64,000 nucleotides of DNA from [Flavobacterium] thermophilum. Lineage in GTDB: Bacteria > Bacillota > Bacilli > Bacillales > Anoxybacillaceae. The translations under genes were made by a program, and so were the position numbers. Position 1 is the stretch's first letter. Each line of letters opens with the position of its first letter. Under the pieces are notes generated by a model. It did not search any database and was not told the DNA's origin. It worked only from the letters and a program-made list of their open reading frames with translations. The DNA lies in assembly GCA_900450595.1 (NCBI GenBank), contig UGGS01000002.1, forward strand, positions 372,001-436,000. The letters are read 5' to 3'. Positions 8,058-18,086 of the stretch are shown in pieces.

Positions 8058-8738
8058 ATGAGCCAAGAGCTGAAAGAATTGCTTCGTTCCGTCTTGCAAG
8101 AAGAACTGAAACCAGTCCACGACAGGCTCGAACGGTTGGAAGGCGCAGTCGGGCACATTCGTCAAGACGTATCGCAGCTGCAGCAAGATGTATCCCAGCT
8201 TCAGAAGGAAGTCACCCAACTGCAAGAAGGTCAACGGACATTAGAAACCACGGTTTCCCAAATTCAAAAGGACGTTGCCCAGCTCCAAGAAGGCCAGAAT
8301 GCGTTGCAGCGTGATGTCGCCCAACTGCAAGAAGGCCAACGGACATTGGAAACGACGGTTTCCCAAATTCAAAAAGACATTATCCAGTTGCAAGAAGGCC
8401 AGAATGCATTGCAGCGTGAGATCGTCCAGCTCCAAGAAGGCCAACGGACATTGGAAACGACGGTCTCTCAAATCCAAAAAGACATCACCCAGCTGCAACA
8501 AGGCCAACAAATAGTAGAACACGAGATGGCCGGCATGAAGCAGATGCAAGAGCGAATCCTCGAAGAGCTGCGTATTTCCAAACACAATCAAGCACTCATT
8601 TTAAACGATGTCACCAGCATAAGAAAATCCGTCGATATCACCGTCTCGTACTTGCAGCGCCGATCCGATGTGATGTTTGACAAACTGATCGATCATGAAA
8701 AAGAAATCTTGAATCTGAAATCAAAAATGCCAAACTAA
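8058..8738 (+). CDS. Heptad-repeat coiled-coil protein
   Basis: 226-residue protein made almost entirely of a predicted coiled coil, with no signal peptide or membrane segment. The central part is a tandem 35-residue unit (five heptads) beginning QLQEGQRTLETTVSQIQ and continuing QLQEGQNALQRD; two full units (8217-8321 and 8322-8426) and a partial third are nearly identical at DNA level as 105-bp repeats. The N-terminus (MSQELKELLRSVLQEELKPV) resembles many Geobacillus proteins of unknown function. Length probably varies between strains by repeat slippage. It has a consensus ribosome site at 8044-8052. A structural or scaffold role is a guess. Confidence 0.85.
   Translation: MSQELKELLRSVLQEELKPVHDRLERLEGAVGHIRQDVSQLQQDVSQLQKEVTQLQEGQRTLETTVSQIQKDVAQLQEGQNALQRDVAQLQEGQRTLETTVSQIQKDIIQLQEGQNALQREIVQLQEGQRTLETTVSQIQKDITQLQQGQQIVEHEMAGMKQMQERILEELRISKHNQALILNDVTSIRKSVDITVSYLQRRSDVMFDKLIDHEKEILNLKSKMPN
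8217..8489 (+). repeat. 105-bp tandem coding repeat
   Basis: Two complete 105-bp units and 63 bases of a third lie inside the coiled-coil gene, in frame, each coding for five heptads. Confidence 0.85.
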
Positions 8739-8762
8739 GTCCCGAAAAGGGGCTGTTTTTTA
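8738..8762 (+). terminator. Terminator after the coiled-coil gene
   Basis: AGTCCC pairs with GGGGCT around a GAAAA loop and is followed by a T tract after GT. It overlaps the stop codon. Confidence 0.75.
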
Positions 8763-8848
8763 TGCCCATATGCATCGGCGCATCGGCGCAGCTACGCACC
8801 GATACGCGGGGGCATATGAGCCAACCATACATAGGGGGTTACATATAG

Positions 8849-10447
8849 ATGAAAAAAGTGCGCAAAGCGATCATCCCGGCGGCGGGCTTAGGCACGCGCT
8901 TCCTCCCGGCGACGAAGGCGATGCCGAAGGAGATGCTGCCGATTGTTGACAAGCCAACGATTCAATATATCGTCGAAGAAGCGATCGCATCCGGCATCGA
9001 AGATATTATCATCGTCACAGGAAAAGGAAAACGCGCAATCGAAGACCATTTCGACAACGCTTTTGAGCTTGAACAAAACTTAATTCAAAAAGGCAAATAC
9101 GACTTACTCGAAAAAGTAAAAGAACCATCGAAAGTCGACATTCATTACATCCGCCAAAAAGAACCGAAAGGACTTGGCCACGCCGTTTGGTGCGCCCGCA
9201 ACTTTATCGGCGACGAACCGTTTGCCGTTCTGCTTGGTGACGACATCGTCCAAGCGGAAACACCGTGCTTAAAGCAATTAATCGACCAATACGAACAAAC
9301 ACTTAGCTCTGTCATCGGCGTCAAACAAGTGCCCGACAACGAAACACACCGCTACGGCATCATCGACCCGAGCGAACAAAACGGCCGCCGCTACCAAGTG
9401 CGCCAATTCGTCGAAAAACCAGCGCCCGGCACTGCACCGTCCAACTTAGCGATCATGGGAAGATACATCCTCACACCAGAAATCTTCTTATTTCTTGAAA
9501 AACAAGAAACCGGCGCCGGAGGAGAAATCCAGCTCACCGACGCGATTCAAAAATTGAACGAAATTCAACGTGTCTTCGCCTACGAATTCGAAGGCAAGCG
9601 CTACGACGTCGGCGAAAAGCTTGGATTTATCCAAACGACGATTGAGTTTGCGTTGCAGCATGATGAATTAAGAGAAGACCTTATTCAATTCATGGAGAGA
9701 GTACTAAATGATCTGAAAGTAGAAGAGAAAAGGAGGACCGGGGAGTTGGCAAAGTCGAATACCGCACAGGATGCGGTTGTTTCTAATCAAAGAGTAGAAT
9801 ACACTTTCTTTCAAAGTTTAGAAGATACATCTAAACTATACGCTATTACGAAAAGAACAATGGATATTGTTGGAGCAATCATTGGACTTGTTTTAACAAG
9901 TCCACTTTTTTTGATTATCAGCATCTTCTACTTATTCGGTGAATCGAAAGGCCCAATTTTCTTCAAACAAGTTCGTGTAGGAAAAAACGGAAAAAGATTT
10001 CATATTTATAAATTTCGCTCGATGATTGTCAATGCAGAGGAAAAACTGAAAGCAGATAAAGAACTGTATGAAAAATATGTAAGAAACAATTATAAGTTAG
10101 AACCGCACGAAGATCCAAGAATTACAAATTTAGGACGCTTCTTACGCAAAACGAGTCTTGATGAAATTCCCCAACTGATTAACGTGTTAAAAGGGGAAAT
10201 GAGTTTAGTTGGACCGAGACCAGTGGTTGAAGAAGAACTAAAAGAATACGGAAGAGAGGTTTCAAAGTTTTTATCAGTTAAGCCAGGAATTACAGGTTAT
10301 TGGCAGGTAAGCGGAAGAAGTGAAGTCGGGTATCCTGAAAGAGTAGAAGTGGAATTATTTTATGTATATAACCAATCGTTGTTTTTAGATATAGTGATTC
10401 TCGTAAAAACAGTTTTGATGGTCCTTTTAAGAAAGGGAGCTTATTGA
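8849..10447 (+). CDS. galU: Fused UTP-glucose-1-phosphate uridylyltransferase and undecaprenyl-phosphate sugar-phosphate transferase
   Basis: A single 532-residue frame joins two normally separate enzymes. Residues 1 to about 290 are GalU/GtaB, making UDP-glucose, with the [24 protein letters not shown] nucleotide site and FVEKP and YDVGEKLGF motifs. From about residue 300 the frame is a polyprenyl-phosphate sugar-phosphate transferase (Bac_transf family) that starts repeat-unit assembly at the membrane: one helix, [36 protein letters not shown] and the [13 protein letters not shown] block. AAAAGGAGGA at 9728-9737 followed by an in-frame TTG at 9746 suggests the transferase can also start on its own, so the fusion may stem from loss of the galU stop codon. 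Confidence 0.9.
   Translation: MKKVRKAIIPAAGLGTRFLPATKAMPKEMLPIVDKPTIQYIVEEAIASGIEDIIIVTGKGKRAIEDHFDNAFELEQNLIQKGKYDLLEKVKEPSKVDIHYIRQKEPKGLGHAVWCARNFIGDEPFAVLLGDDIVQAETPCLKQLIDQYEQTLSSVIGVKQVPDNETHRYGIIDPSEQNGRRYQVRQFVEKPAPGTAPSNLAIMGRYILTPEIFLFLEKQETGAGGEIQLTDAIQKLNEIQRVFAYEFEGKRYDVGEKLGFIQTTIEFALQHDELREDLIQFMERVLNDLKVEEKRRTGELAKSNTAQDAVVSNQRVEYTFFQSLEDTSKLYAITKRTMDIVGAIIGLVLTSPLFLIISIFYLFGESKGPIFFKQVRVGKNGKRFHIYKFRSMIVNAEEKLKADKELYEKYVRNNYKLEPHEDPRITNLGRFLRKTSLDEIPQLINVLKGEMSLVGPRPVVEEELKEYGREVSKFLSVKPGITGYWQVSGRSEVGYPERVEVELFYVYNQSLFLDIVILVKTVLMVLLRKGAY
9728..9748 (+). promoter_or_regulatory. Internal ribosome binding site and TTG start for the transferase half
   Basis: AAAAGGAGGA precedes an in-frame TTG at 9746 by about 9 bases, inside the galU fusion. 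It would yield a 233-residue transferase beginning [12 protein letters not shown], like free-standing family members. Confidence 0.65.
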
Positions 10448-10466
10448 TTATAGGAGAAAAGTATGT

Positions 10467-11726
10467 ATGTCTGATAAAAAAAGATTATTTGAAAACTTTC
10501 TATCTTTAGCAACTTTGCAAGGACTAAATTATATACTTCCTTTGCTTACACTACCTTATTTAGTGAGGGTTTTAGGTCCGGACAACTACGGATTAGTGGC
10601 GTTTGCTCAATCATTTATTCAGTTTTTTATTATTTTAGTTGACTATGGATTTAATCTGTCTGCTACAAATCAAATTGCGATTTATAGAGACAATAAAAAA
10701 AGAGTTGAAAGTATTTTCAGTACTGTTATGACTATTAAGTTATTCTTTATGATGATAAGTTTCTTTATACTTTGTTTATTGATCTTGCTATTCCCAAAAT
10801 TTCAAAACCATAAACTAGTATATATAGTAACATTCGGAATGGTTATCGGTAACGTTCTTTTCCCTATTTGGTTTTTTCAAGGAATGGAAAAAATGAGGTA
10901 TATTACTATTCTGAATATCATTGCTAAAACGATTTTCACGATAGGCATTTTCTTGTTAGTAAAACATCGCGATGATATCCTATTTGTTCCATTGCTTAAC
11001 TCTCTCGGGACTATACTAATTGGATTTATATCTTCAGGCATGATCAAAAGGAATTTTGGCGTAAATTTTATATATCCTAGCTGGAGCGATATTAAGTACC
11101 AATTAAAAGAAGGATGGCATGTATTTATTTCTACAGTAGCTATTAGCTTATATACAGTTAGCAACACATTTATTCTCGGTTTATTTACTAATAATACAGT
11201 TGTAGGATATTATGCAAGCGCTGAAAAAATAATAAATGCTGCGACTGGGATTATCAATCCAATTTCACAAGCGATTTATCCTTATATTAGCCGATTAATG
11301 GCAGAAAGCCCTAAGAAAGGGTTAATCTTTATAAGAAAAATTCTTTTGATAGTCGGTGGTTGTACCTTCCTAATATCTTTAATGATTTTTGTATTTACGG
11401 AAAACATAGTAGATATTGCTTTAGGAGATAATTACAGGCAATCTGTTATTGTGCTAAAAATTATTGCTTTTTTACCATTTATAATAGGATTGAGTAACAT
11501 TTTCGGTATCCAAACGATGTTGACTCTAGGATACAAGAAAGCTTTCTCAAATATTTTAATGCTAGCTAGTATATTAAATATTTTCTCAGCCATCATTTTG
11601 GTACCTGTGTTTAAACATATAGGAACAGCTTTTGGTGTCGCTATTTCGGAGTTTTTTGTTACTTTGACAATGTTTATGTATTTGCATTCAAAAGGAATTA
11701 AACTTCTGGAGGGTAAACATGTTTGA
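10467..11726 (+). CDS. wzx: Wzx-type oligosaccharide flippase
   Basis: 419-residue polytopic membrane protein of the polysaccharide transporter (MATE/MOP-like) family that moves lipid-linked repeat units across the membrane. The N-terminus has the family signature (LNYILPLLTLPYLVRVLGPDNYGLVAFAQSF), and hydrophobic segments span the whole length. It follows the initiating transferase by 19 bases and overlaps glf by 8, so it is part of one transcript. Codon use turns AT-rich here and stays so for the following genes, which marks the strain-specific, probably acquired core of the locus. Confidence 0.9.
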   Translation: MSDKKRLFENFLSLATLQGLNYILPLLTLPYLVRVLGPDNYGLVAFAQSFIQFFIILVDYGFNLSATNQIAIYRDNKKRVESIFSTVMTIKLFFMMISFFILCLLILLFPKFQNHKLVYIVTFGMVIGNVLFPIWFFQGMEKMRYITILNIIAKTIFTIGIFLLVKHRDDILFVPLLNSLGTILIGFISSGMIKRNFGVNFIYPSWSDIKYQLKEGWHVFISTVAISLYTVSNTFILGLFTNNTVVGYYASAEKIINAATGIINPISQAIYPYISRLMAESPKKGLIFIRKILLIVGGCTFLISLMIFVFTENIVDIALGDNYRQSVIVLKIIAFLPFIIGLSNIFGIQTMLTLGYKKAFSNILMLASILNIFSAIILVPVFKHIGTAFGVAISEFFVTLTMFMYLHSKGIKLLEGKHV

Positions 11727-12876
11727 TTATGTGATTATTGGAACAGGATTTGCCGGCAGCGTGCTAGCAGAACGAATTGCAACACAATTAAATAAGAAGG
11801 TATTAATGATTGAAAAACGCAATCATATTGGAGGAAACGCGTATGATTCGTATGACAGTCAAGGTATTTTAATCCATAACTATGGACCTCATATTTTTCA
11901 CACGAAAGTAAAAAAAGTCTGGGATTATTTATCAAATTTTACGGATTGGCATTTATATCATCATAAAGTACTTGGAGTTATTGATGGACAAAAAGTACCG
12001 ATTCCATTTAATTTAAATTCTATTAATCAAGTATTCCCTAAAAATTTAGCTGAACGTTTAGAGAAGAAACTTATCGAAAATTTTGGTTATAATAAAAAAG
12101 TACCTATCTTAAAATTGCGTGAAGTGGAAGATACAGATCTGAAGTTTTTAGCCGATTATATATATGAAAAGGTGTTTCTTGGTTATACGACAAAGCAATG
12201 GGGTGTTACGCCAGAAGAGTTAGATCCTTCTGTCACAGGACGGGTGCCTGTATACATTAGCCGGGATGACCGCTACTTCCAAGATCCTTATCAAGGGATG
12301 CCGAAAGAAGGGTATACAAAACTGTTTGAAAGAATGCTAGATCACGAAAATATTAAGATTTTATTGAACACTGATTATAAAGAAGTTTTACAATTTAATT
12401 TTGAAACAGGTGAAGCAAGTTTATTCGGGCAAAAATTTAATGGAAAAATTATTTATACGGGTCCGATTGATTACTTCTTTGATTATAAATTTGGACAGTT
12501 ACCTTATCGTTCGTTAAATTTTGTATTTGAACAGTTCAATCAAGAAAAAGTACAAGAAGTAGGGACTGTCAATTACCCAAATGATTATAATTTTACAAGA
12601 ATAACTGAATTTAAACATTTAACAAATCAATCTTCTGACAAAACAACAACTGTAAAAGAGTTTTCCCAAGAGTATATTCCTGGGGAAAACATTCCTTATT
12701 ATCCAATTAAGAATGACAATAATTTGAAATTATATAGATTATATAAAGAAGAAACAAGAAAGTATGATAATTTAATTTTCATTGGGCGTTTAGCAGAGTA
12801 TCAATATTATGATATGGATATGGTTATAGGAAAAGCATTAAAGATTTTCGAAGAAAGAATAATGAAGGAGAAATAA
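11719..12876 (+). CDS. glf: UDP-galactopyranose mutase
   Basis: 385-residue FAD enzyme that interconverts UDP-galactopyranose and UDP-galactofuranose. The dinucleotide site (IIGTGFAGSVLAERIA), the RNHIGGNAYDSYD stretch, YGPHIFHT, the YTTKQWGVTPEELDPS block and GRLAEYQYYDMD near the C-terminus are all typical. A GGAGGG site lies in the end of wzx. Its presence predicts galactofuranose in the polymer, with UDP-galactose supplied by GalE at the far end of the locus and the next gene as likely galactofuranosyltransferase. Confidence 0.96.
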   Translation: MFDYVIIGTGFAGSVLAERIATQLNKKVLMIEKRNHIGGNAYDSYDSQGILIHNYGPHIFHTKVKKVWDYLSNFTDWHLYHHKVLGVIDGQKVPIPFNLNSINQVFPKNLAERLEKKLIENFGYNKKVPILKLREVEDTDLKFLADYIYEKVFLGYTTKQWGVTPEELDPSVTGRVPVYISRDDRYFQDPYQGMPKEGYTKLFERMLDHENIKILLNTDYKEVLQFNFETGEASLFGQKFNGKIIYTGPIDYFFDYKFGQLPYRSLNFVFEQFNQEKVQEVGTVNYPNDYNFTRITEFKHLTNQSSDKTTTVKEFSQEYIPGENIPYYPIKNDNNLKLYRLYKEETRKYDNLIFIGRLAEYQYYDMDMVIGKALKIFEERIMKEK

Positions 12877-12881
12877 ATTTT

Positions 12882-13763
12882 ATGAAAGTTTGTGCTATTG
12901 TCGTTACTTTCAATAGGAAGCAATTATTGAGAGAGTGTTTAGAAGCACTATTAAACCAAACATATGAGTTGGAAGACATATATGTGATTGATAATGCCAG
13001 CAATGACGGCACTTCTGAGTTTGTGAAAAAGGAATATCCGAATGTTAATTTGGTACAACTTCCAAAAAATATAGGGGGAGCTGGAGGTTTTTACGAAGGT
13101 ATAAAAATAGCTTATAGTAATAATTATGATTGGTATTGGATATTAGATGATGATACTATTCCACAATTAAATGCACTTGAAGCTTTGTTAGCAGCGTACA
13201 ATAGATTTGAAGAAAAAAAGCCTATACTATTATCGAGTAAGGTTATCTGGAAAGATGGTACTATTCACCCTATGAATGAGCCGAATATCAGAAATTTTGA
13301 CTTGGAAAATGCAATTATTGCTGCTAGGGCTAACTGTATAAATTTAAGATCGACATCTTTTGTTTCTGTCCTAATTAAAAATGATGTAATAGAAAAATTT
13401 GGCTTTCCTATTAAAGAATTATTTATATGGAATGATGATTATGAATATACATCAAGGATTTTAAAAAATGAGTTTGGTGTTTTAGTACCTGATAGTGTCG
13501 TGGTTCATAAAACGCGTGAAAAGTATACTCCTTTATTATCAGCCGGGAACCGCTATTTTTATGAAATACGAAACAAAATCTGGTTACTTAGAACCAAATC
13601 ATTTACTAGAAAAGAAAAGGTATTAATCTTCTTAAGAGTAATCAATGGTATTTGGGGTTACCTTAAAGTTAATAAATTTAGTATAAAAAAAATAATAATT
13701 GTTATTCATGCAATACTTGAAGGGATTTTTAAATCAGGAAGGGTAAAAAAATACCAGATATGA
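12882..13763 (+). CDS. GT2 glycosyltransferase, probable galactofuranosyltransferase
   Basis: 293-residue GT-A fold transferase. It has the nucleotide-binding start (CAIVVTFNRKQLLRECLEALLNQ), a DDD metal motif in WYWILDDDTIP and a WNDDYEY acceptor motif. NIGGAGGFYEGI is characteristic of the GlfT/RfbN-like branch that uses UDP-galactofuranose. It starts 5 bases after glf, which supports that donor. It lacks membrane helices apart from a weakly hydrophobic C-terminus. The donor assignment is inferred from subgroup motif and neighbour. Confidence 0.85.
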   Translation: MKVCAIVVTFNRKQLLRECLEALLNQTYELEDIYVIDNASNDGTSEFVKKEYPNVNLVQLPKNIGGAGGFYEGIKIAYSNNYDWYWILDDDTIPQLNALEALLAAYNRFEEKKPILLSSKVIWKDGTIHPMNEPNIRNFDLENAIIAARANCINLRSTSFVSVLIKNDVIEKFGFPIKELFIWNDDYEYTSRILKNEFGVLVPDSVVVHKTREKYTPLLSAGNRYFYEIRNKIWLLRTKSFTRKEKVLIFLRVINGIWGYLKVNKFSIKKIIIVIHAILEGIFKSGRVKKYQI

Positions 13764-13977
13764 ACGTATTGATTATAGGGATCGCCTTATATCTAGTTAT
13801 GTAGGTTAGATTAAAAAGTCGACATAAGAAAAACGTTTAAGTCGCCTGAAAAAATGATTTGTATATGTAATCTCTGTTTATATATGGATGATACTTGATC
13901 TTCAACAGGTCTTGCGAATACAAGAGCAAGAAAAGTTCACCGTTTTCATTAAATATTTATTACGGAGTGATATTATA

Positions 13978-15166
13978 TACATGCAACATAAAGAGTTAAC
14001 TTCTCATCCTGCACACCCTAAGCGTTGCAGCACTTCCTCCGGACGTTCGTGGATGTAGTGGACAAACCGAGTAATGGCTTGAATGATATCGTTGCGATCC
14101 TTGTGAAAGACATTGGCAATCACCATATCTTTCAACCATTTCCATAAGCGTTCAATCGGGTTCAGCTGTGGCGAATAGGGAGGAAGGTAAATAAAGTGAA
14201 AACACTGCCCTTCTTCCCGCAAAAACTCCTTGACCATCTTGGCATGGTGAATGCGGGCGTTATCCAACACCAAGACCATGAGACGGTCTGGATAGCGCTC
14301 TTTGAGCATTCTCAAGAAATCCAAGAACGTCGCAGCATTGGCGGCAGTCGTTTGATGAAGCACCGTTTCACCATCATGGACGTTGACCGCGCCAAACAGC
14401 GATACGTGGGCATGATGGCCAAACGTCGGCACTTGTTTTTGGCGGCCGACTTCCGACCATGTGGACCGCAAGACATGGTAAGAGCGGATATGGGTTTCAT
14501 CGATGTACAGAAGAACAGCATCTTCTGTCTCCTTGGTGATCAAGTTTTTTTTTATCAGATCCATTTGTTTTTCAAATTGCTTTTGCTCATCCGGATTTCC
14601 TTTCGCCAGTGTGTACGTCGGTCGTGTCCACGACAGCCCTTTGCGGTGCAGGAGTTTTCGCAGCGCTTCGCGGGAAATGGAAACACCGAATTGCTTTGCG
14701 ACATAGGATTGCAGGAGTTTGGTGTTCCACGCCGAAGCGACGTCCCAGCCCAGTTCCGCGGGAGTGGTGGTCAATACAAGCTGTTTGATCTTTTCTTGCT
14801 GTTCTTCCGTGAGAAACGGCTCCCGCCCGGGGGAGAAATCCCGATGAAGCAGGAGTTCAAGGCCGCCTTCGTTGAACAGCGACACATAATGGGAAACAGT
14901 TTGTCGGCACACGTTGACCATGGAGGCCACGTCTTTGCCCAAATAGCCTTCCATGACCAGGCGGACGGCCATCACACGTTGGCGGAGATGAGCGTTTTTG
15001 ATCTTCCGTTCCTGCTTGCGGAGTTTCCGGGGCGTCCATCCATGGTTGTCGGTGATTTTGAGGCGTTTCATGCAGAATTCCGCTCCTTTTCCATGTTTTT
15101 CATTAGGAGCAGTATAACCAGAGTGGGCACCGCTTATGCGAAGGTTAACTTTTCAATGAGCATGTA
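13978..15166 (-). mobile_element. IS630-family element, copy 1 (1189 bp)
   Basis: Ends are set by alignment with two further copies: left TACATGCAACATAAAGAG, right reverse complement TACATGCTCATTGAAAAG, each followed inward by GTTAAC. TA dinucleotides flank both sides (13976-13977 and 15167-15168), the IS630/mariner target duplication; because the tips are themselves TATA-rich the exact boundary is ambiguous by two bases. It lies downstream of the glycosyltransferase and just before an orphan gene fragment. Confidence 0.9.
14004..15071 (-). CDS. IS630-family DDE transposase, uninterrupted (copy 1)
   Basis: 355-residue transposase with an N-terminal helix-turn-helix domain (YLGKDVASMVNVCRQTVSHYVSLF), a second HTH region and the DDE triad: Asp in LLYIDETHIRSY, Asp in LMVLVLDNARIHHAK and Glu in NPIERLWKWLKD. 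This copy has nine A residues at the junction of the two halves, which keeps one frame (DLIKKNLITKE). The two other copies have eight. It is the only copy that can make the full protein without frameshifting. Confidence 0.94.
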   Translation of the reverse strand: MKRLKITDNHGWTPRKLRKQERKIKNAHLRQRVMAVRLVMEGYLGKDVASMVNVCRQTVSHYVSLFNEGGLELLLHRDFSPGREPFLTEEQQEKIKQLVLTTTPAELGWDVASAWNTKLLQSYVAKQFGVSISREALRKLLHRKGLSWTRPTYTLAKGNPDEQKQFEKQMDLIKKNLITKETEDAVLLYIDETHIRSYHVLRSTWSEVGRQKQVPTFGHHAHVSLFGAVNVHDGETVLHQTTAANAATFLDFLRMLKERYPDRLMVLVLDNARIHHAKMVKEFLREEGQCFHFIYLPPYSPQLNPIERLWKWLKDMVIANVFHKDRNDIIQAITRFVHYIHERPEEVLQRLGCAG

Positions 15167-15168
15167 TA

Positions 15169-15386
15169 TAAATGGTCAACAAATCCATTTAGATTACCTC
15201 AACTTGTCATTTCCGGCGGGGACAACAAATAAAAGTATAAGATTGAAGGGTATAGTACTGCTCAACTTGAAAGGTGGAGATATGATTGAAAGCTTCGTAA
15301 AAGTGTCAGGAACTTCAAAAGTAGTAACTTGGGCTTACGGGCAATTTGGCGGTCAATTCAGCGGAACGTTATTATTTGCTGAATAA
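15169..15386 (+). pseudogene. Orphan C-terminal fragment of an unrecognised protein
   Basis: About 72 codons remain open to a TAA at 15384-15386, reading INGQQIHLDYLNLSF and ending AYGQFGGQFSGTLLFAE. The composition suggests a beta-rich secreted or surface domain. Reading back across the IS630 target site meets a TGA a few codons upstream (13968-13970), so this is not simply the other half of an interrupted gene next door. A good terminator follows, which suggests it was once the end of a transcription unit. Confidence 0.5.
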
Positions 15387-15401
15387 AATTGTTTCAATTC
15401 G

Positions 15402-15435
15402 AAAACGCGACGACTTCTACGGTTGTCGCGTTTTT
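15402..15435 (+). terminator. Terminator after the orphan fragment
   Basis: A perfect 10-bp stem (AAAACGCGAC with GTCGCGTTTT) with a T tract. Confidence 0.85.
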
Positions 15436-16731
15436 ATAATGTTGATAGCGGTTATATTAGAAAAATATAGAATATCTATAATTTTATGTTGTATAATGTG
15501 AATGAGGTGAGATAGATAAAATTACAGGTGGTTAGGCATGAAAATTAAGTTTAAGCATCTTTTAGTTTTTAGTATCTTACTAATTAACGTAGGTCTCTTG
15601 TTTGGTTATAAATTACAAGGTCGTTTCGCTGTATCTAATGTATTTCAAATCCTTTCTTTTATATTTATGATACCTGTCTTTCTAAAGACTTTTAAACTCA
15701 AGCACTATATTCAAATTATTGCATTTGTTGCAACTATTTTAGGTGCGTCTTGGTTGATGTCGATAATTTATGATTACACATTTAAAGTGGAAAATTTCGT
15801 TTTCTTTTTAATTTGTTTTATCCAGTTGATTTGTATTTATAGTTTAGCAAATAGCGAAGAAAACGAATCGATCTTACCTTTGGTGATAAAAGTACAAAAA
15901 ACACTAATTATACCGGTTTGTTTATATTTATTATTTTATGCAGCAAATGATGTATTTAAATTAGGACTACCAAACTCAAGTTTCGGCTTCGATGATAAAT
16001 CTCATGCAGTTATAATTTTACAGTTTTACGCTTTCATTACCTTTTCGCTGATAAAAAGCAATATGAAATATATTATATCCCTTATCTTTTTGGGACTATC
16101 CTTATTAACGATCTCTAGACTAGCTGTAATTTTTCTTCCATTTTATATAATTGCTCTTATTATAAATTTGAGCAAAAATAATAAAAATTTCCTTCAAGTA
16201 TACTTTAAGTTTATTTTTGTTAGTACTGTTTTATCTTTAGGAATTATCTTTTTAATAAAAAATCAGGATTATTTTAAGGTTTTTGAAAGGGTGAACAGTG
16301 TTCAGAGTATTGAGGATAGTGATTCAACATTGGCGCATATACAATTAATAAAATATGGAGTATTATTAAAATTCGATAATCTTGCTAACTTCTTGTTGGG
16401 TGTGACACCAGGAGGATTTGCTCCTGTTTTAGCTAAATCTGATATAAATTTCAGTTCGTTTTTTGTGATTGATCCGGCGGCATACAGAGCTATTTATCTC
16501 GGGATAGCACCTATGCACTCAACGCATTTTTCGATTTTCACAGAATTTCCTATCTATATTTTTGTGATATACTTAGTCCTATTGTATAAGATAGCCAAGA
16601 ATTTATTAAAAAAGAAATTATGGGTGGAAAGTCTGTTTTTCTTTGGTTTTTTAATTTCAACAACTTTTTATAGTACTCACAATGAATTGTTGTTTTATGG
16701 AATACTTATTTATTTAATTATTGTTTCTATA

Positions 16732-17919
16732 TACATGCAACATAAAGAGTTAACTTCTCATCCTGCACACCCTAAGCGTTGCAGCACTTCCTCCGGACGT
16801 TCGTGGATGTAGTTGACAAACCGAGTAATGGCTTGAATGATATCGTTGCGATCCTTGTGAAATACATTGGCAATCACCGTATCTTTCAGCCATTTCCATA
16901 AGCGTTCGATCGGGTTCAGCTGTGGCGAATAGGGAGGAAGGTAAATAAAGTGAAAACACTGCCCTTCTTCCCGCAAAAACTCCTTGACCATTTTGGCATG
17001 GTGAATGCGGGCGTTATCCAACACCAAAACCATGAGACGGTCTAAATAGCGCTCTTTGAGCATTCTCAAGAAATCCAAGAACGTCGCAGCATTGGCGGCA
17101 GTCGTTTGATGAAGCACCGTTTCACCATCATGGACGTTGACCGCGCCAAACAGCGATACGTGGGCATGATGGCCAAACGTCGACACTTGTTTTTGGCGGC
17201 CGACTTCCGACCATGTGGACCGCAAGACATGGTAAGAGCGGATATGGGTTTCATCGATGTACAGAAGAACAGCATCTTCTGTCTCCTTGGTGATCAAGTT
17301 TTTTTTATCAGATCCATTTGTTTTTCAAATTGTTTTTGCTCATCCAGATTTCCTTTCGCCAGTGTGTACGTCGGTCGTGTCCACGACAGCCCTTTGCGGT
17401 GCAGGAGTTTTCGCAGCGCTTCGCGGGAAATGGAAACACCGAATTGCTTTGCGACATAGGATTGCAGGAGTTTGGTGTTCCACGCCGAAGCGACGTCCCA
17501 GCCCAGTTCCGCGGGAGTAGTGGTCAACACAAGCTGTTTGATCTTTTCCTGCTGTTCTTCGGTGAGAAACGGCTCTCGCCCGGGGGCGAAATCCCGATGA
17601 AGCAGGAGTTCAAGGCCGCCTTCGTTGAACAGCGACACATAATGGGAAACAGTTTGTCGGCACACGTTGACCATGGAGGCCACCTCTTTGCCCAAATAGC
17701 CTTCCATGACCAGGCGAACCGCCATCACCCGTTGGCGAAGAAGGGTGTTTTTGATTTTCCGTTCCTGTTTGCGAAGTGTCCGAGGTGTCCATCCATGATC
17801 GTTGGTGATTTTGAGACGTTTCATGCAGAATTCCGCTCCTTTTCCATGTTTTTCATTAGGAGCAGTATAACCAGAGTGGGCACCGCTTATGCGAAGGTTA
17901 ACTTTTCAATGAGCATGTA
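16732..17919 (-). mobile_element. IS630-family element, copy 2 (1188 bp), inside wzy
   Basis: Same termini as copy 1, with TA duplication at 16730-16731 and 17920-17921. It interrupts the polymerase gene near its 3' end, in the opposite orientation. Internal sequence differs from copies 1 and 3 by scattered substitutions, so the copies did not all arise at once. Confidence 0.93.
16758..17824 (-). CDS. IS630 transposase in two overlapping frames (copy 2)
   Basis: The first frame (17294-17824) codes for 176 residues with the HTH region and ends DLIKKT. The second (16758-17297) starts around ITKETEDAVLLYIDETH and carries the whole DDE domain. The junction on the coding strand is ATA followed by AAA AAA AC, an A_AAA_AAA slippery heptamer; a -1 shift or transcript slippage joins the frames into a protein like copy 1. 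This is either programmed frameshifting, known in several IS630 members, or a loss-of-function deletion. Confidence 0.85.
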
Positions 17920-18086
17920 TATAGATAGAATATTTTATCTTTCTATATACTTTCAAATTATCTCGTTATCCTTTTTTTACAACCATTTATTATATTTACC
18001 TTCCGGGTTTCAATTTGCTATAGTATGGTTTTTTTGTCGTTTTATTCCTGTTATAAAACTAAGTGTAAAAAGGGAGAAAACTGCTT

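Noticed and set aside
8058..8738. Regular repeats that could suggest a CRISPR array
   Set aside because: They are contiguous 105-bp in-frame coding repeats without spacers.
14196..15386. 396-codon plus-strand frame across IS630 copy 1
   Set aside because: It is antisense to the well-supported transposase; only its last 72 codons beyond the IS are kept as a fragment.
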